From Cytobacillus praedii (lineage in GTDB: Bacteria > Bacillota > Bacilli > Bacillales > Cytobacillaceae), in contig NZ_LMBX01000020.1 of the NCBI RefSeq assembly GCF_001439605.1, positions 22,285 to 86,284 on the forward strand: a stretch of 64,000 bases of DNA, read 5' to 3'. A model generated the notes under the pieces. That model saw only the letters and a list, made by a program, of their open reading frames with translations. It ran no database searches and was not told the origin of the DNA. A program made the translations under genes and the position numbers. Below are positions 52,895-62,965 of this stretch, piece after piece. Numbering within the stretch: position 1 is the stretch's first letter; every line of letters starts with the position of its first letter.

Positions 52895-55069
52895 TTAATG
52901 AAATATTCCACTTTCATTCGACTTCTTCCTTAGTTTATAAGTAATCTTGTTAATAGGCTCCTTCAAGAATACACCTAACAGGATAGCAATTCCTGCGAAA
53001 ATGAGGAGAAATATGATGTCCGTTCTTGCATTGTCCCAGACAATTCCTCCAACCGCTTCACGCATTAAATCAATGGAATAAGTAAATGGCAAGAACGGGT
53101 TGATTATTTGGAAAAACCTTGGAATTAATTGTACAGGATAGGTTCCACCTGCTCCTGCAATCTGTAAAACAAGAAGAACAATCGCCATCGCTTTGCCAAC
53201 ATTCCCGAATATCGAAACGAGCGTAAAGACAATAAGAATAAAGACAAAACTAGAAAGCAGCCCAAATAAAAGGAACCAGCCTGGACTATGGATATAGATT
53301 TCCTTCAATAGAAAAATATCTCCTAAAGTGACGATCAAGGTTTGCAAAAAACTAAAGGTCCAAAAGGTTAACAAACGGCCAAAATAAATTTCACGACTTG
53401 CATACTTTTCATCGTGTGCTGGATCAACAGACAACAGTGAAATTAAAAGTAAACACCCGACCCAAATGGCTAAAACAGTATAAAAAGGATTCATGCCTGA
53501 ACCGTAGTTTGGCAATGAGAATAAGAGATTACTTTCAATTTTCACCGGATTAGCCAAGAAGTTGCTTTCTGCATTCGGATTATTTCGAAGGAGATCTATA
53601 AGTTCATTTAGATTTGTTTCTTTCTGCAGCCTTTCTATTGTGTCAGCTAACTCTCCAACTTTCTGGACAATCATTGGGTATTGCTTGTTTGCTTCTTGTA
53701 AAACCTTTTCCCCCTCATGTAGAGTACCTGCAGCGTTATTAACGGCATCAGCTATAGAAGGAAGCGTTAAAGTTAATTCTTCTAAAACACCTCTTGCCTT
53801 TTGTAGAGTCTGTTTTGTCTTTAGGACTTCATCGTTAATAACCGACTCTATTTTCTGTTTATCCTCCTCAGTTATCTGATTCACCAGTTGCTGAATGTTG
53901 TTTATAACAGATTTGAAACGGTTTAATTGATCCTGAGAAGGTACTCCCCCATTTGCTAACAGGCCCCGTAATTCCAAAGAAATAGCTGCAGCATTTTTAA
54001 AATTTGTATGGACCTGTTCGAGGTGGTTTATATGCTGTTGAAGATGATTCTTTACTTTATCATTTGCATGATTATTCTGTGCTATATTCAAGGCTTCATT
54101 TACTTTCCTTTGAATAATTCCTGTAACCTCTTCCCCCTTTTTCAGTAGCGGATCAATCTCTCCTAATATCGTTTGTAATTTTTGCGGATCGATTTCCATC
54201 GCTTGAAGCTGATTGATTTTTGTTTCTGCAGAATCAGTTACATTCTTTAATGTTTGTATATCTTCTTTAATATTTGGTTTGAAAGTATCTATTTCTGCCT
54301 CTGCCTTACTAATAACCTGATTTGCTGTATCAATAATGCCCATTCCTTCATTAGCTATTGCTTCCACCTTTGGTACAGCTTGCTGAACTTTTCCAAGGAT
54401 CTCATCTGCACCCTCAGCATAGGATATGGATTGATCAAGCAAAGTCTTTGCTTCCGGGAGTTTCTCCTGAAGTTTAAAAATGAATTCTTCAAATTGTTTA
54501 ATAGCAGGCAGCCTATTCTCCAGCTCTATTCCAATCTGATTAAATAAATCAAAAATCACACCATTAACCGTTGCAACAAACTTACTGCTTACTTGCTCGG
54601 CAATAGCACTCGCTCCTTTTGAAGTTATTTTTGGGGCTATGGCGTTCTTTTTATCGTTCTCATAATACTCAATTGTTGCCTGCTTCTGCTTGTCATTAAC
54701 AATCGTTGCAAGATTTTTAGAAAATTCACGAGGAATAATAATGGTAGCAAAATAATCCCCTGATAAAACCTTTTCCATCCCGCTATTTTTATCATCAAAC
54801 CGCCAGCCTAAATCTTTGTTGTTCTTTAATTCCTTTACAATCTCCTCTCCCGCATTAATTTGAACCCCATTGATTTCAGCCCCTTTATCTTCATTAACTA
54901 CACCAACAAGGATATTTTGTGTGTTTCCATAAGGGTCAATCGATGCCTGAATATTAAACCAGGCGTATAAGGATGGCAGCAGGATAAGACCTCCAACTAA
55001 TATAGCAGCAACCCAATTTGTACTTGTCTTCTTCAGGTCGTTTGAATAAATTCCCCAAATATTTTTCAT
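52895..55069 (-). CDS. yhgE: YhgE/Pip-family membrane protein
   Basis: The protein has about 724 residues. One N-terminal membrane helix is followed by the conserved region ILVGVVNEDKGAEINGVQINAGEE, a long extracytoplasmic coiled-coil region (about 180-500) and a six-helix C-terminal membrane domain like ABC-2 permeases. The family includes YhgE of B. subtilis and the phage infection protein Pip of lactococci. It is probably an exporter or membrane scaffold related to ESX/Yuk proteins. AAAGGAATGG precedes the ATG at 55069. Confidence 0.85.
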   Translation of the reverse strand: MKNIWGIYSNDLKKTSTNWVAAILVGGLILLPSLYAWFNIQASIDPYGNTQNILVGVVNEDKGAEINGVQINAGEEIVKELKNNKDLGWRFDDKNSGMEKVLSGDYFATIIIPREFSKNLATIVNDKQKQATIEYYENDKKNAIAPKITSKGASAIAEQVSSKFVATVNGVIFDLFNQIGIELENRLPAIKQFEEFIFKLQEKLPEAKTLLDQSISYAEGADEILGKVQQAVPKVEAIANEGMGIIDTANQVISKAEAEIDTFKPNIKEDIQTLKNVTDSAETKINQLQAMEIDPQKLQTILGEIDPLLKKGEEVTGIIQRKVNEALNIAQNNHANDKVKNHLQQHINHLEQVHTNFKNAAAISLELRGLLANGGVPSQDQLNRFKSVINNIQQLVNQITEEDKQKIESVINDEVLKTKQTLQKARGVLEELTLTLPSIADAVNNAAGTLHEGEKVLQEANKQYPMIVQKVGELADTIERLQKETNLNELIDLLRNNPNAESNFLANPVKIESNLLFSLPNYGSGMNPFYTVLAIWVGCLLLISLLSVDPAHDEKYASREIYFGRLLTFWTFSFLQTLIVTLGDIFLLKEIYIHSPGWFLLFGLLSSFVFILIVFTLVSIFGNVGKAMAIVLLVLQIAGAGGTYPVQLIPRFFQIINPFLPFTYSIDLMREAVGGIVWDNARTDIIFLLIFAGIAILLGVFLKEPINKITYKLRKKSNESGIFH

Positions 55070-55165
55070 CAAGCACCATTCCTTTCTATCGCCCACACTT
55101 TTCCAGCTATTACATTAATGTGCATCGAATAAACACTTTTATACCCAAGGTGGTTCCCCAGGAAT

Positions 55166-55207
55166 AAAAAAGAGATTAACTTCAATAAGAAGTTAATCTC
55201 TTTTTTA
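55166..55207 (-). terminator. Terminator of the nitroreductase gene
   Basis: Stem AGAGATTAACTTC / GAAGTTAATCTCT with T runs on both strands. Confidence 0.88.
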
Positions 55208-55837
55208 TTAAATAAATTCTGCGATATCTTTAACTGGAATGCGAGTAGTTTTGAATGGAGGTGCTGCTGCCTTCCCTATAGCAATGAGCACCATAGGCTC
55301 ATAACGCTCAGACACATTAAACCTTTCGATAAATTTTACTTTATCAAAGCCTCCCATCGGTACAGTGTCATACCCCATTTCTTTTGCAACGAGCATGAGC
55401 TGCATTGAGACTAAACCAGCATCAAAGGATGCGATATTTTTTCTGACTACCTCAGATATATTTGGATACAGCCTATTTGCATTGTCCATTAATCGATTCA
55501 TATTTTCTTCATCCATATAACCTGCTTCATAGCCGCTTCGATATACCTTTTCTATATTCTTATACATTTCCTTATCACCTAATACTGCTATAACAGCAGA
55601 AGATGTTTCAATTGGTTCTTGATTATTGGCAATCAATCGCAATTCCTTTTTCACATCTTCATTATCAATGATGATAAATCGCCATGGCTGGAGATTACTA
55701 GAAGAAGGCGCTAATATGGCACCATTTAAAATAGATTCAATTTCTTCTCTCGCAATTTTATAATTAGCATCATATTTTCTAACAGAGTGACGTTCTCTGA
55801 TAACAGTTGATACGCTTTGATCCATTTTAGCCGACAT
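55208..55837 (-). CDS. Nitroreductase-family flavoprotein
   Basis: The 209-residue FMN-dependent oxidoreductase shows RHSVRKYD near residue 16, APSSSNLQPWRF near residue 43 and the MGGFDKVKF region for flavin binding. Family members reduce quinones and nitro compounds with NAD(P)H. It is divergent from an HxlR/DUF24 regulator with a double palindrome between them. This resembles the redox-sensing YodB-YodC and HypR-HypO pairs of B. subtilis. AGGAGGAAA precedes the ATG. Confidence 0.88.
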   Translation of the reverse strand: MSAKMDQSVSTVIRERHSVRKYDANYKIAREEIESILNGAILAPSSSNLQPWRFIIIDNEDVKKELRLIANNQEPIETSSAVIAVLGDKEMYKNIEKVYRSGYEAGYMDEENMNRLMDNANRLYPNISEVVRKNIASFDAGLVSMQLMLVAKEMGYDTVPMGGFDKVKFIERFNVSERYEPMVLIAIGKAAAPPFKTTRIPVKDIAEFI

Positions 55838-55860
55838 TCTTTTTCCTCCTAGTTCTATAT

Positions 55861-55905
55861 AACTTACTAATAGTAAGCTTAAATACAGCTTACTATTAGT
55901 AAGTT
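55861..55905. promoter_or_regulatory. Paired palindromic operator for HxlR-type regulator
   Basis: Two 18-bp arms (55861-55878, 55888-55905) are perfect inverted copies, and each holds its own palindrome TTACT-AAT-AGTAA or its complement. The spacing of the two inner palindromes and their position just upstream of the nitroreductase suggest binding of two dimers of the adjacent HxlR protein. Confidence 0.75.
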
Positions 55906-55972
55906 AATTGGTCAAGCATAAATGTATTTATGGTAGAATAGAGTGAATGAAGAAATTAAATGGGGTTATTAT

Positions 55973-56320
55973 ATGAGTGAATCAATGCTTGAAAGCAATA
56001 AACCAAAGGATTGCCAGAATTTATGCAATGACTTCCATAGCACTATAGAATTTCTAGGAAAGCGTTGGATGGGAATAATTATTTATAGTTTATTTAAAGG
56101 ACCTAAGCGCTATCATGAAATCATGGAAAACATTCCTGGCATTTCTGACAGATTATTAACTGAACGATTACGTGATTTAGAAAAAGAAGGATTGATTGTA
56201 AAAAGGATTCTACCTACCCCAAAGAGGAAAGTAGAATATGAATTGACGCAATCTGGAAAAAAACTTGAAGATGTATTTTTAACAATCGTAGCGTGGACAC
56301 AAGCCAAGAATGAATCATAA
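55973..56320 (+). CDS. HxlR/DUF24-family regulator
   Basis: The ~115-residue protein has a winged helix (FLGKRWMGIIIYSLFKGPKRYHEI, then ISDRLLTERLRDLEKEGLI, split by the helix turn). Two Cys near the N-terminus (DCQNLCNDF) could act as thiol redox sensors, as in YodB and HypR; the C-terminal Cys of YodB are absent. It probably controls the divergent nitroreductase through the palindromes between them. ATG at 55973 is chosen over 55943 because GGGG precedes it. Confidence 0.83.
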   Translation: MSESMLESNKPKDCQNLCNDFHSTIEFLGKRWMGIIIYSLFKGPKRYHEIMENIPGISDRLLTERLRDLEKEGLIVKRILPTPKRKVEYELTQSGKKLEDVFLTIVAWTQAKNES

Positions 56321-56328
56321 ATTGATTC

Positions 56329-56362
56329 AAAAAAACCTCCTTATTGATAAGGAGGTTTTTAC
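56329..56362 (+). terminator. Terminator between HxlR and proline dehydrogenase genes
   Basis: Stem AAACCTCCTTA / TAAGGAGGTTT with TTTT on both strands. Confidence 0.88.
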
Positions 56363-56375
56363 ATGAACAATATAA

Positions 56376-57353
56376 TTATTTCTGTTTGTTCTTCTTAGTC
56401 AATCTGCCTAATAAGAAAGCTCCAGCAGCTACGCCAAGTACTGTATTTGTCTTTTTATTAAATACTTGCTTCGCAACAAGATTTAAATTTTGCGGTCTTT
56501 CAGCAAGACGTCTCATGAAATAGCCGTACCAGTCTTTCCCAAAAGGTACATACGTACAGAAGTTATAGCCTTCGCTTGCTAATTGAAGCTGAAGCTCTTT
56601 TCTGAAACCGTAAAGCATTTGGAACTCAAATTTATCATTTGAAATATCATTCTTCTTCACAAAATCTTTTACATGATTGATGATATTATGATCATGAGTA
56701 GCAATGGAAGTGAACTTTCCATTTAATAAATGCCATTCAATTAATTTAATAAAGTTAGCATCAATTGCTTTTTTATCTTGATAAGCCAATTCTTCAGGTT
56801 CTTTGTAAGCACCTTTTACGATGCGCAGACGATAATTTTTATATTTTTGAATATCCTCTTCTGCACGGAAGAAATAAGCTTGAATCACTGTCCCTACATT
56901 ATCATACTCCTTTGATAGCTCATCAAGAATATCGAATGAAGGATCTAAATGACCATGGTCTTCCATGTCAAAGTTAACAAAGATATCGTAACCGCTTGCT
57001 TTATCAACGATTTCTCTTAAATTATTTAAACAAAAATGATAGTCAATATCTAATCCTAGTTGAGTAGGCTTTAAAGAAATATGAGCATCTACTTCATTCT
57101 CATGGATTGCTTCAATGACATTAAGGATTTGCTCCTTCGCTTCAGTCGCCTCTTCTTTCTTAAAGACGAATTCCCCTAAATTATCTACCGTACAAGAAAT
57201 TCCATGTGCATTTAATTCTTTAATGCTCTTGATGGTTTCTTCTATATTTGTTCCCGCTACGACACTTTGCGCCCCCAATTTTAGCCCATATTTCTTCGCA
57301 GCACTATTTAGTAATTGGTTTTGTGATAGGCCGATAAATAAATCTTTCAACAT
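56376..57353 (-). CDS. Proline dehydrogenase
   Basis: The ~325-residue FAD enzyme oxidises proline to pyrroline-5-carboxylate. Barrel motifs include VNFDMEDHGHLD, YRLRIVKGAYKEP, SIATHDHNIINH, FEFQMLYGFR and YGYFMRRLAERP (proline and FAD binding). The protein ends with about 25 extra residues containing a hydrophobic segment (VLGVAAGAFLLGRL) and a KKNK tail, possibly a membrane attachment. It has no adjacent P5C dehydrogenase, unlike many put operons. GGGAG precedes the ATG at 57353. Confidence 0.9.
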   Translation of the reverse strand: MLKDLFIGLSQNQLLNSAAKKYGLKLGAQSVVAGTNIEETIKSIKELNAHGISCTVDNLGEFVFKKEEATEAKEQILNVIEAIHENEVDAHISLKPTQLGLDIDYHFCLNNLREIVDKASGYDIFVNFDMEDHGHLDPSFDILDELSKEYDNVGTVIQAYFFRAEEDIQKYKNYRLRIVKGAYKEPEELAYQDKKAIDANFIKLIEWHLLNGKFTSIATHDHNIINHVKDFVKKNDISNDKFEFQMLYGFRKELQLQLASEGYNFCTYVPFGKDWYGYFMRRLAERPQNLNLVAKQVFNKKTNTVLGVAAGAFLLGRLTKKNKQK

Positions 57354-57487
57354 AGCGATTACTCCCAACTATTTTATTTTTCAGAGTAATTATATCATAC
57401 GTATTCAGCAAAAAATATTTTGTGAATTTTCTTTATTTGTTTAAATATTACCATTATATACACTTTCTATTTTTTAATCGAAATGAT

Positions 57488-59194
57488 TCATAGTTTAAAC
57501 TGTCCAACAAGTTTGTTTAACTCCTCCGACATTAATGCAAGCTGGCTAGAGCTGGCAGCTACCTCTTCAATGGATGCACTTAACTGCTGTGCGGAAGCTG
57601 CTGTTTGTTCAACACCGGCTGCCGATTCCTCAGAAACGGATGCAATTTCATCAATTGAACCATTCATTTCCTGACCATTCTCTGCAATCATAGATAAGTT
57701 TTCTGAAACAACTACGATACTATGCACCATTTCAGTCACAGAAGAACTAATTTTATTAAACGTTTCACCCGTTATTCTCATTTGAGATGTACCTTTTTCA
57801 ACTTCTGAATAACCACTCTTCAATGATTCTGCTGTAATGCCTGATTCAACTTGAATAGTAGAAACAATTTCAGTAATATCACCTACCGAAATCGAAACTT
57901 GTTCTGCAAGCTTTCTCACTTCATCCGCAACAACCGCGAATCCCTTTCCATGTTCGCCTGCTCGAGCTGCCTCAATTGCTGCGTTTAAGGCAAGAAGATT
58001 GGTTTGGGCAGCTATATCTTTAATAACCAAAACTAATTTTGATATTTCTTGCGACTGCCTGTCCAAACCTTCCATTTTTCTAGCTGCTTCATGAACAATT
58101 TGATTAATCTTATCCATTTGACTAATAGACGATTCCATTAATTCAGTGCCTTCATCCGTCATTTGCAAAACATCTTCTGAATGTTTCTGTACTCGTTCCC
58201 CATTTTTATTAGTTTCTTCTACCTTTGTGGTAAATATCCCCATATTATTAGCCAGAATCCCTACACTATTTGCCTGTGTTTCAGAACCATTTGCCAATTC
58301 CTCCATCGTTGTCGAAACCTGTTCTGCTCCAGTCTTCACTTCATTAGCTGTTTGTGTTAATTCTTCACTTTGTCTTGATACCGTTTCAGAGACTTGATTG
58401 ATTTTAGTCAATAATTGTTTTGTATTTATACTCATTTCATTTGTAGCACTTACGAGCTGTCCAATTTCATCATTTGACTTTATTTCTAATAGCGGTTGAC
58501 TAAGGTCTCCACTTGCAACAGCTTTCATTCGACCAGCAACATATACAATAGGCTTTGTAATAAACCTTGCAGTTAAGACTGAAACCAAAACACCTAAAAC
58601 AATCGCAATTATAGAAATAATAATGTCAACAGCTAAAGTCGTTTTCCCATTAGCGATCATTTCCTCTCCCTTTGCAGAAAGAAACTCTTCACTTTTTAAA
58701 GCCATCGATTTAAATCCGTTTGTTATTTCACGTTCCAGTGGAACAACCTCAGTAGCCATGATCTCAATTGCTCTTTCTTTCTCTCCAAGATCATATTGCT
58801 CAAAAACTCGATTTAATGTATTACCCCAGACAATCTTTTTTTCTATTAATTCTTTCACCTCTTGGGAAGAATTCAATTCTAAAAGTTCTTTCTCCAGGTT
58901 AATACTTTCTTCAACAGTGCTTTTGAATTGATCTCTCAGTTCATTATCTCCATATAATAAATACCCACGAACTAAGGATGTTCTTTCTGACATATTCAAT
59001 GCTATCTTCTCATCTATTATTAATAATGATAATTGCTCTTTCACAACCAAGTTTGTATTTTCATTTAGTTTCCTTATTGTAAGGGAATTGTATAAGCCTA
59101 ATAAAAATACTAATAACAAGACAGAACTAAAACTAATTAAAATTTTCTTTTTTAGACTATTAAAACGCATGATCCTATTCAATTTAAACAACAC
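57488..59194 (-). CDS. Methyl-accepting chemotaxis protein
   Basis: The ~568-residue receptor has a TM helix near residues 15-35, an extracellular four-helix-bundle-like sensor with no recognised ligand site, a second TM (about 185-205) and HAMP. The signalling domain carries [20 protein letters not shown] and [20 protein letters not shown], split by the shared ARA. It should report to CheA/CheW. Start is ambiguous among GTG 59194 and TTG 59191, both after AAGGAG. The ligand is unknown. Confidence 0.9.
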   Translation of the reverse strand: MLFKLNRIMRFNSLKKKILISFSSVLLLVFLLGLYNSLTIRKLNENTNLVVKEQLSLLIIDEKIALNMSERTSLVRGYLLYGDNELRDQFKSTVEESINLEKELLELNSSQEVKELIEKKIVWGNTLNRVFEQYDLGEKERAIEIMATEVVPLEREITNGFKSMALKSEEFLSAKGEEMIANGKTTLAVDIIISIIAIVLGVLVSVLTARFITKPIVYVAGRMKAVASGDLSQPLLEIKSNDEIGQLVSATNEMSINTKQLLTKINQVSETVSRQSEELTQTANEVKTGAEQVSTTMEELANGSETQANSVGILANNMGIFTTKVEETNKNGERVQKHSEDVLQMTDEGTELMESSISQMDKINQIVHEAARKMEGLDRQSQEISKLVLVIKDIAAQTNLLALNAAIEAARAGEHGKGFAVVADEVRKLAEQVSISVGDITEIVSTIQVESGITAESLKSGYSEVEKGTSQMRITGETFNKISSSVTEMVHSIVVVSENLSMIAENGQEMNGSIDEIASVSEESAAGVEQTAASAQQLSASIEEVAASSSQLALMSEELNKLVGQFKL

Positions 59195-59441
59195 ACATTT
59201 CTCCTTCACCTAAATACATATATTCTGTTTTCCCTAATTCCCTTTTGGCTATATTTAGAAGTAATTTCTAACAATATAAACGTTTTCAATAGAATAATAG
59301 GAAAAATCACTTAAGTAATATCGGATGTTTTTTTGATATATTAATTTTTATATAATTCGTATAAGACAAAAAAATTAATCACTCATTTATCTAGAAATAA
59401 GCTACAATGTAATCACAACTTTCCCAAAAAAAGGAGGCGCT

Positions 59442-60806
59442 ATGAAAACTTTAGTTCGAGGAGAAAAAGCTAAGCTACAAAACTTTACTGCCGCAACTCA
59501 ATTGGAAGTAGAAGTCAATGTTACATCCAGATTTGATATGGACATCACTTGTTTTGGATTAAATAGCGAAAAGAAACTTTGTGATGACCGTTATATGATT
59601 TTCTATAATCAATTGCAATCGCCGTCTAATGAAATACAACTCCACGGTCATTCCAGCGGCCGAGGAACTTTCTCTATTAATTTATCCAAACTGCCCTCTT
59701 CTGTTCAGCATCTTGTATTCACTGCTACTAAAGATGGGGATGGAACAATGGGAATGATTTCATCTGGGACATTCGTAATCAAAGCCTTGGGTGAGCCCAT
59801 TCTTAATTATTCTTTTAGCAGCAATGACTTCAAAAATGAGAAGGCAATTATTATAACTGAAATATATTATAAAGATATATGGAGGGTTTCATCTGTTGGG
59901 CGCGGGTTTGATGGAGGGCTCGGAGCCTTATTGAAGGATTTTGGCGGAGAGGTTGCAGAAGAACAAACACAGCCTGCCCCTCAGATAACAGCTGCGCCAG
60001 TATCTATACCTTATGCGAACGATAATAAAAAAATATTACTTGAAAAGAAAATGGAAGTACTAGCTCCTAAAATTCTTGATCTTTCAAAAAAGGCAAAGGT
60101 TTCTTTAGAAAAAGTTGGACTGCAAAATCATCATGCAAAGGTTGCTTTATGCTTAGATATATCCGGTTCGATGTCTGGCCTTTATCGATCAGGGAAGATT
60201 CAGGAATTTGCTGAAGGGATCTTAGCATTGGGTACCCGCTTTGATGATGATGGATCAATTGATATTTTCTTATTCGGTGCAAACGGGCATGAGGCTGGAG
60301 AATTAACAATTGATAATTTTAATGGATTCGTTAATCAGCTAATTAGACAATACCCTCTTGAGGGCAGTACCTACTATGGAAAAGTAATGAAAATTATCCG
60401 TCAGCATTATTTCGGTTCAGCTTCAGAGCGAAAACAGCCTATATCTAAAGAAATGCCTGTCTACGTTATGTTTGTTACGGATGGGGCAACCTTTGATGAG
60501 AAGGAAACGGTCAATCATATCCGAAATTCATCCTATGAACCTATATTTTGGCAGTTTATGGCTATAGGAAAATCAAATAAAGGGCTAAAAAACCGTGGGT
60601 TCCTCCGTGCATTTCGATCAGACTTTACTTTCTTAGAGGCGTTGGATAACTTATCTGGCAGATATCTCGATAATGCAGATTTCTTTAGTGTCGAGGATCC
60701 ACAGCATATTTCAGACAATCAGCTTTATGATTTACTAATGACGGAATATCCTGAATGGGTGAAAGCTGCTGCTGCAAAAGGGTTAATTCTAAGGCAGTTA
60801 AATTAA
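59442..60806 (+). CDS. TerD-vWA (TerF-like) stress protein
   Basis: The 454-residue protein has an N-terminal TerD-like domain (residues 1-170; LVRGEKAKL, GRGFDGGLGALLKDFGGE) and a C-terminal von Willebrand A domain (about 220-440). The MIDAS site reads CLDISGSMSG, with Thr in GSTYYGKV and Asp in FVTDGAT. This is the TerF-type arrangement of the Ter network, in which vWA proteins probably assemble metal-dependent complexes. The TerD part has lost much of the DLDASA calcium-site pattern seen in the 38328 protein. AAGGAGG precedes the ATG. Confidence 0.87.
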   Translation: MKTLVRGEKAKLQNFTAATQLEVEVNVTSRFDMDITCFGLNSEKKLCDDRYMIFYNQLQSPSNEIQLHGHSSGRGTFSINLSKLPSSVQHLVFTATKDGDGTMGMISSGTFVIKALGEPILNYSFSSNDFKNEKAIIITEIYYKDIWRVSSVGRGFDGGLGALLKDFGGEVAEEQTQPAPQITAAPVSIPYANDNKKILLEKKMEVLAPKILDLSKKAKVSLEKVGLQNHHAKVALCLDISGSMSGLYRSGKIQEFAEGILALGTRFDDDGSIDIFLFGANGHEAGELTIDNFNGFVNQLIRQYPLEGSTYYGKVMKIIRQHYFGSASERKQPISKEMPVYVMFVTDGATFDEKETVNHIRNSSYEPIFWQFMAIGKSNKGLKNRGFLRAFRSDFTFLEALDNLSGRYLDNADFFSVEDPQHISDNQLYDLLMTEYPEWVKAAAAKGLILRQLN

Positions 60807-60807
60807 A

Positions 60808-60846
60808 AATGCACAATCCCTCTCCAGTGGGATTGTGCATTTTTTG
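60808..60846. terminator. Bidirectional terminator
   Basis: A 13-bp stem AATGCACAATCCC / GGGATTGTGCATT with T runs on both strands. Confidence 0.9.
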
Positions 60847-60858
60847 TTAGTAGGCAGA

Positions 60859-62550
60859 TCAAATCGTAAATCTTTTGATCAAACCTTTTAAATCCTCAGC
60901 CATTTTTGCTAATACGGTTGAAGAAGAAGTTACTTCTTCCATCGATGCAAGCTGCTCCTCAGAGGCAGAAGCAATCTCACCTGTACGCTCTACAGAGACT
61001 TTCGCGATTCTTGAAACCTCAGCAATAGAAGAATTGACCTGTTCGACACTTGCGGACATTTCCTCAGATATCGCAGATAATTCTTGAACTTCAGCACTTA
61101 CATTCTCAATCGATTTCATAATGTAGTCGAAGGTTTTACCAGTATCCTGTACTAAATCCATTCCTTCATTTACCTCATTTGCACTTTTTCCCATCATATC
61201 TACTACTCTTAACGTATCATTTTGAATGATATGTACAAGGGCAGCAATTTGATTTGCTGATGTTCGCGATTGCTCCGCTAGTTTTTTCACTTCATCTGCC
61301 ACAACTGCAAAGCCTTTGCCATGTTCGCCAGCCCGAGCTGATTCAATCGCAGCATTCAATGCTAATAAATTCGTTTCCTCCGCTATCGCCGTAATCATAT
61401 CAATAATCTGACCAATCTCAGCTGATTTACTATTTAATTCCTTAATGACTTTGTTCGTTTCATCAGTCGAACTATTTATTGACCTCATTTGCTCAATTAC
61501 CTTTAGAATAGAATCATTCCCGATAACCGCCTGTTGGGTCGTATCTAATGCTGATTCGGCCACTGATGACGTTTTTTCCGCTACTCTTTGAATCCCCATT
61601 GCCATTTCATTAACTGCTTTTGCACTATCTTCTGTATTTTTCCCTTGTATTTCAGAACCGCTAGCAACTTCCTGAATAGCTGTTACAATCTGTTCTGTTG
61701 CAGAATTCGTTTGCTGCGCACTAGCGGTCAATTCCTCAGCAGAAGATGCAACCTGTCCGGAAGTATGCTCCACCTGGATAATTAATTCCCTTAAATTGTG
61801 GGTCATTTGATTAAATGATTTGGCTAATTGTCCAATTTCATCTCGATTTTTAATCTTTACTTCATCCACTCGCAAATTTCCTTTAGCAATTAGTTCAGCT
61901 GATTTTGAAATTTGACGAACGGGATTAGAGATTATTTTGCTTAAATACATTGCGATACCTATCGCCATAATATATGCTGCGATAGAAATAACAATTAATA
62001 AGGTCTTCATACTAGTAATTTTATTGGACTGTTCTTTGCTCGTTTCTCTAAATGACTCTTCTTGATTAGAAAGTGCCTTTTCTACATTTTCTGCTACTCT
62101 TCCGGATATGGCATTTCCTTTTATTTTCATTAACCTTGTAATCTCATCTAATTGGTCCTTCTTTTTATATTCAATCGCTTCTAAAGCTACTTCTTGGTAT
62201 TGCATTTCCACATCAATTATATCCTTAATTATTTTTTCCGCCTGAGGATCAAGCTTTTGATTTAACATCTCTTTTGAACTTTTTACGAAATCATTGTGTG
62301 ACCGTTTAAATCGTTTTATATTTGCTTCATCCGGATTAATAATAAAACCACGTAAGGCAATTTGCTCTGATAGAACAGCCTCCTGCATATTAGAAACTAG
62401 ATTAATTTTTTTGAGTCCATCATCAATTGCATTGGTATAATTGTTATTAATAGTATCGTACTGTAAATAGGAACTAGTTGAAATTATTGCTAATAGCATA
62501 ATAATTAATAAAAAACCAAGCATTAATTTTTTTCTTACATTTATTCTCAT
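60859..62550 (-). CDS. Methyl-accepting chemotaxis protein under c-di-GMP riboswitch control
   Basis: The 563-residue receptor has TM1 (about 9-28), a four-helix-bundle sensor, TM2 (about 182-204), HAMP ([20 protein letters not shown]) and an MCP domain with [27 protein letters not shown] precedes the ATG. The c-di-GMP-I riboswitch directly upstream ties its expression to the motile-sessile switch. The ligand is unknown. It is not related in its sensor domain to the 57488 receptor at a readable level. Confidence 0.92.
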   Translation of the reverse strand: MRINVRKKLMLGFLLIIMLLAIISTSSYLQYDTINNNYTNAIDDGLKKINLVSNMQEAVLSEQIALRGFIINPDEANIKRFKRSHNDFVKSSKEMLNQKLDPQAEKIIKDIIDVEMQYQEVALEAIEYKKKDQLDEITRLMKIKGNAISGRVAENVEKALSNQEESFRETSKEQSNKITSMKTLLIVISIAAYIMAIGIAMYLSKIISNPVRQISKSAELIAKGNLRVDEVKIKNRDEIGQLAKSFNQMTHNLRELIIQVEHTSGQVASSAEELTASAQQTNSATEQIVTAIQEVASGSEIQGKNTEDSAKAVNEMAMGIQRVAEKTSSVAESALDTTQQAVIGNDSILKVIEQMRSINSSTDETNKVIKELNSKSAEIGQIIDMITAIAEETNLLALNAAIESARAGEHGKGFAVVADEVKKLAEQSRTSANQIAALVHIIQNDTLRVVDMMGKSANEVNEGMDLVQDTGKTFDYIMKSIENVSAEVQELSAISEEMSASVEQVNSSIAEVSRIAKVSVERTGEIASASEEQLASMEEVTSSSTVLAKMAEDLKGLIKRFTI

Positions 62551-62645
62551 TTTTGTTTCTCTCCTTGATAGCAGTGTTAAATCAAAGTCATTTTACTAAA
62601 CTAATTTTATTTCTATTCAATTCGCACTATCACTCCTGGTTCACA

Positions 62646-62785
62646 AAAAAATAACCCTTCTAAACAGAAGGGTCTCAATAAATGAAAACGGCCGTTTTCA
62701 GCAACTGGCTGGCTTGGTATAACTATCATACTTTAGCCCCTGTAGTTTTGCGTCTCTATTTTTCAATAGATTTGCCCCTTATCCT
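62646..62785 (-). promoter_or_regulatory. Cyclic di-GMP-I (GEMM) riboswitch with terminator
   Basis: On the minus strand GGGGCAAA, a GAAA-type loop, GACGCAAA and GGGGCTAAAG form the GEMM-I core (about 62780-62726). A palindrome TGAAAACGGCCGTTTTCA (62683-62700) follows, then the terminator ACCCTTCT / AGAAGGGT with a seven-T run (62646-62673). It should regulate the chemoreceptor at 60859. Confidence 0.85.
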
Positions 62786-62965
62786 ATTTATTAACATAGT
62801 ACTATATCACTATATTTTATCATTGAAGGGGCAAACAAGCAGGATTTTTATCACAGGACAACAGCGATACAGATCACTTGTCCCGTTTCAGATGAGAAGG
62901 TTCCAAAAATAAAAGATACTCATATCGTACTAATATGACTTATGACTTTTTTGGAGGTTTATATT
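62786..62965. other. Divergent promoter region of riboswitch-MCP and ykuD
   Basis: An 11-bp inverted pair (TTTGCCCCTT near 62771 and AAGGGGCAAA near 62825) places a sequence upstream of the riboswitch that could pair with its first conserved block. No other gene is seen. Confidence 0.45.
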
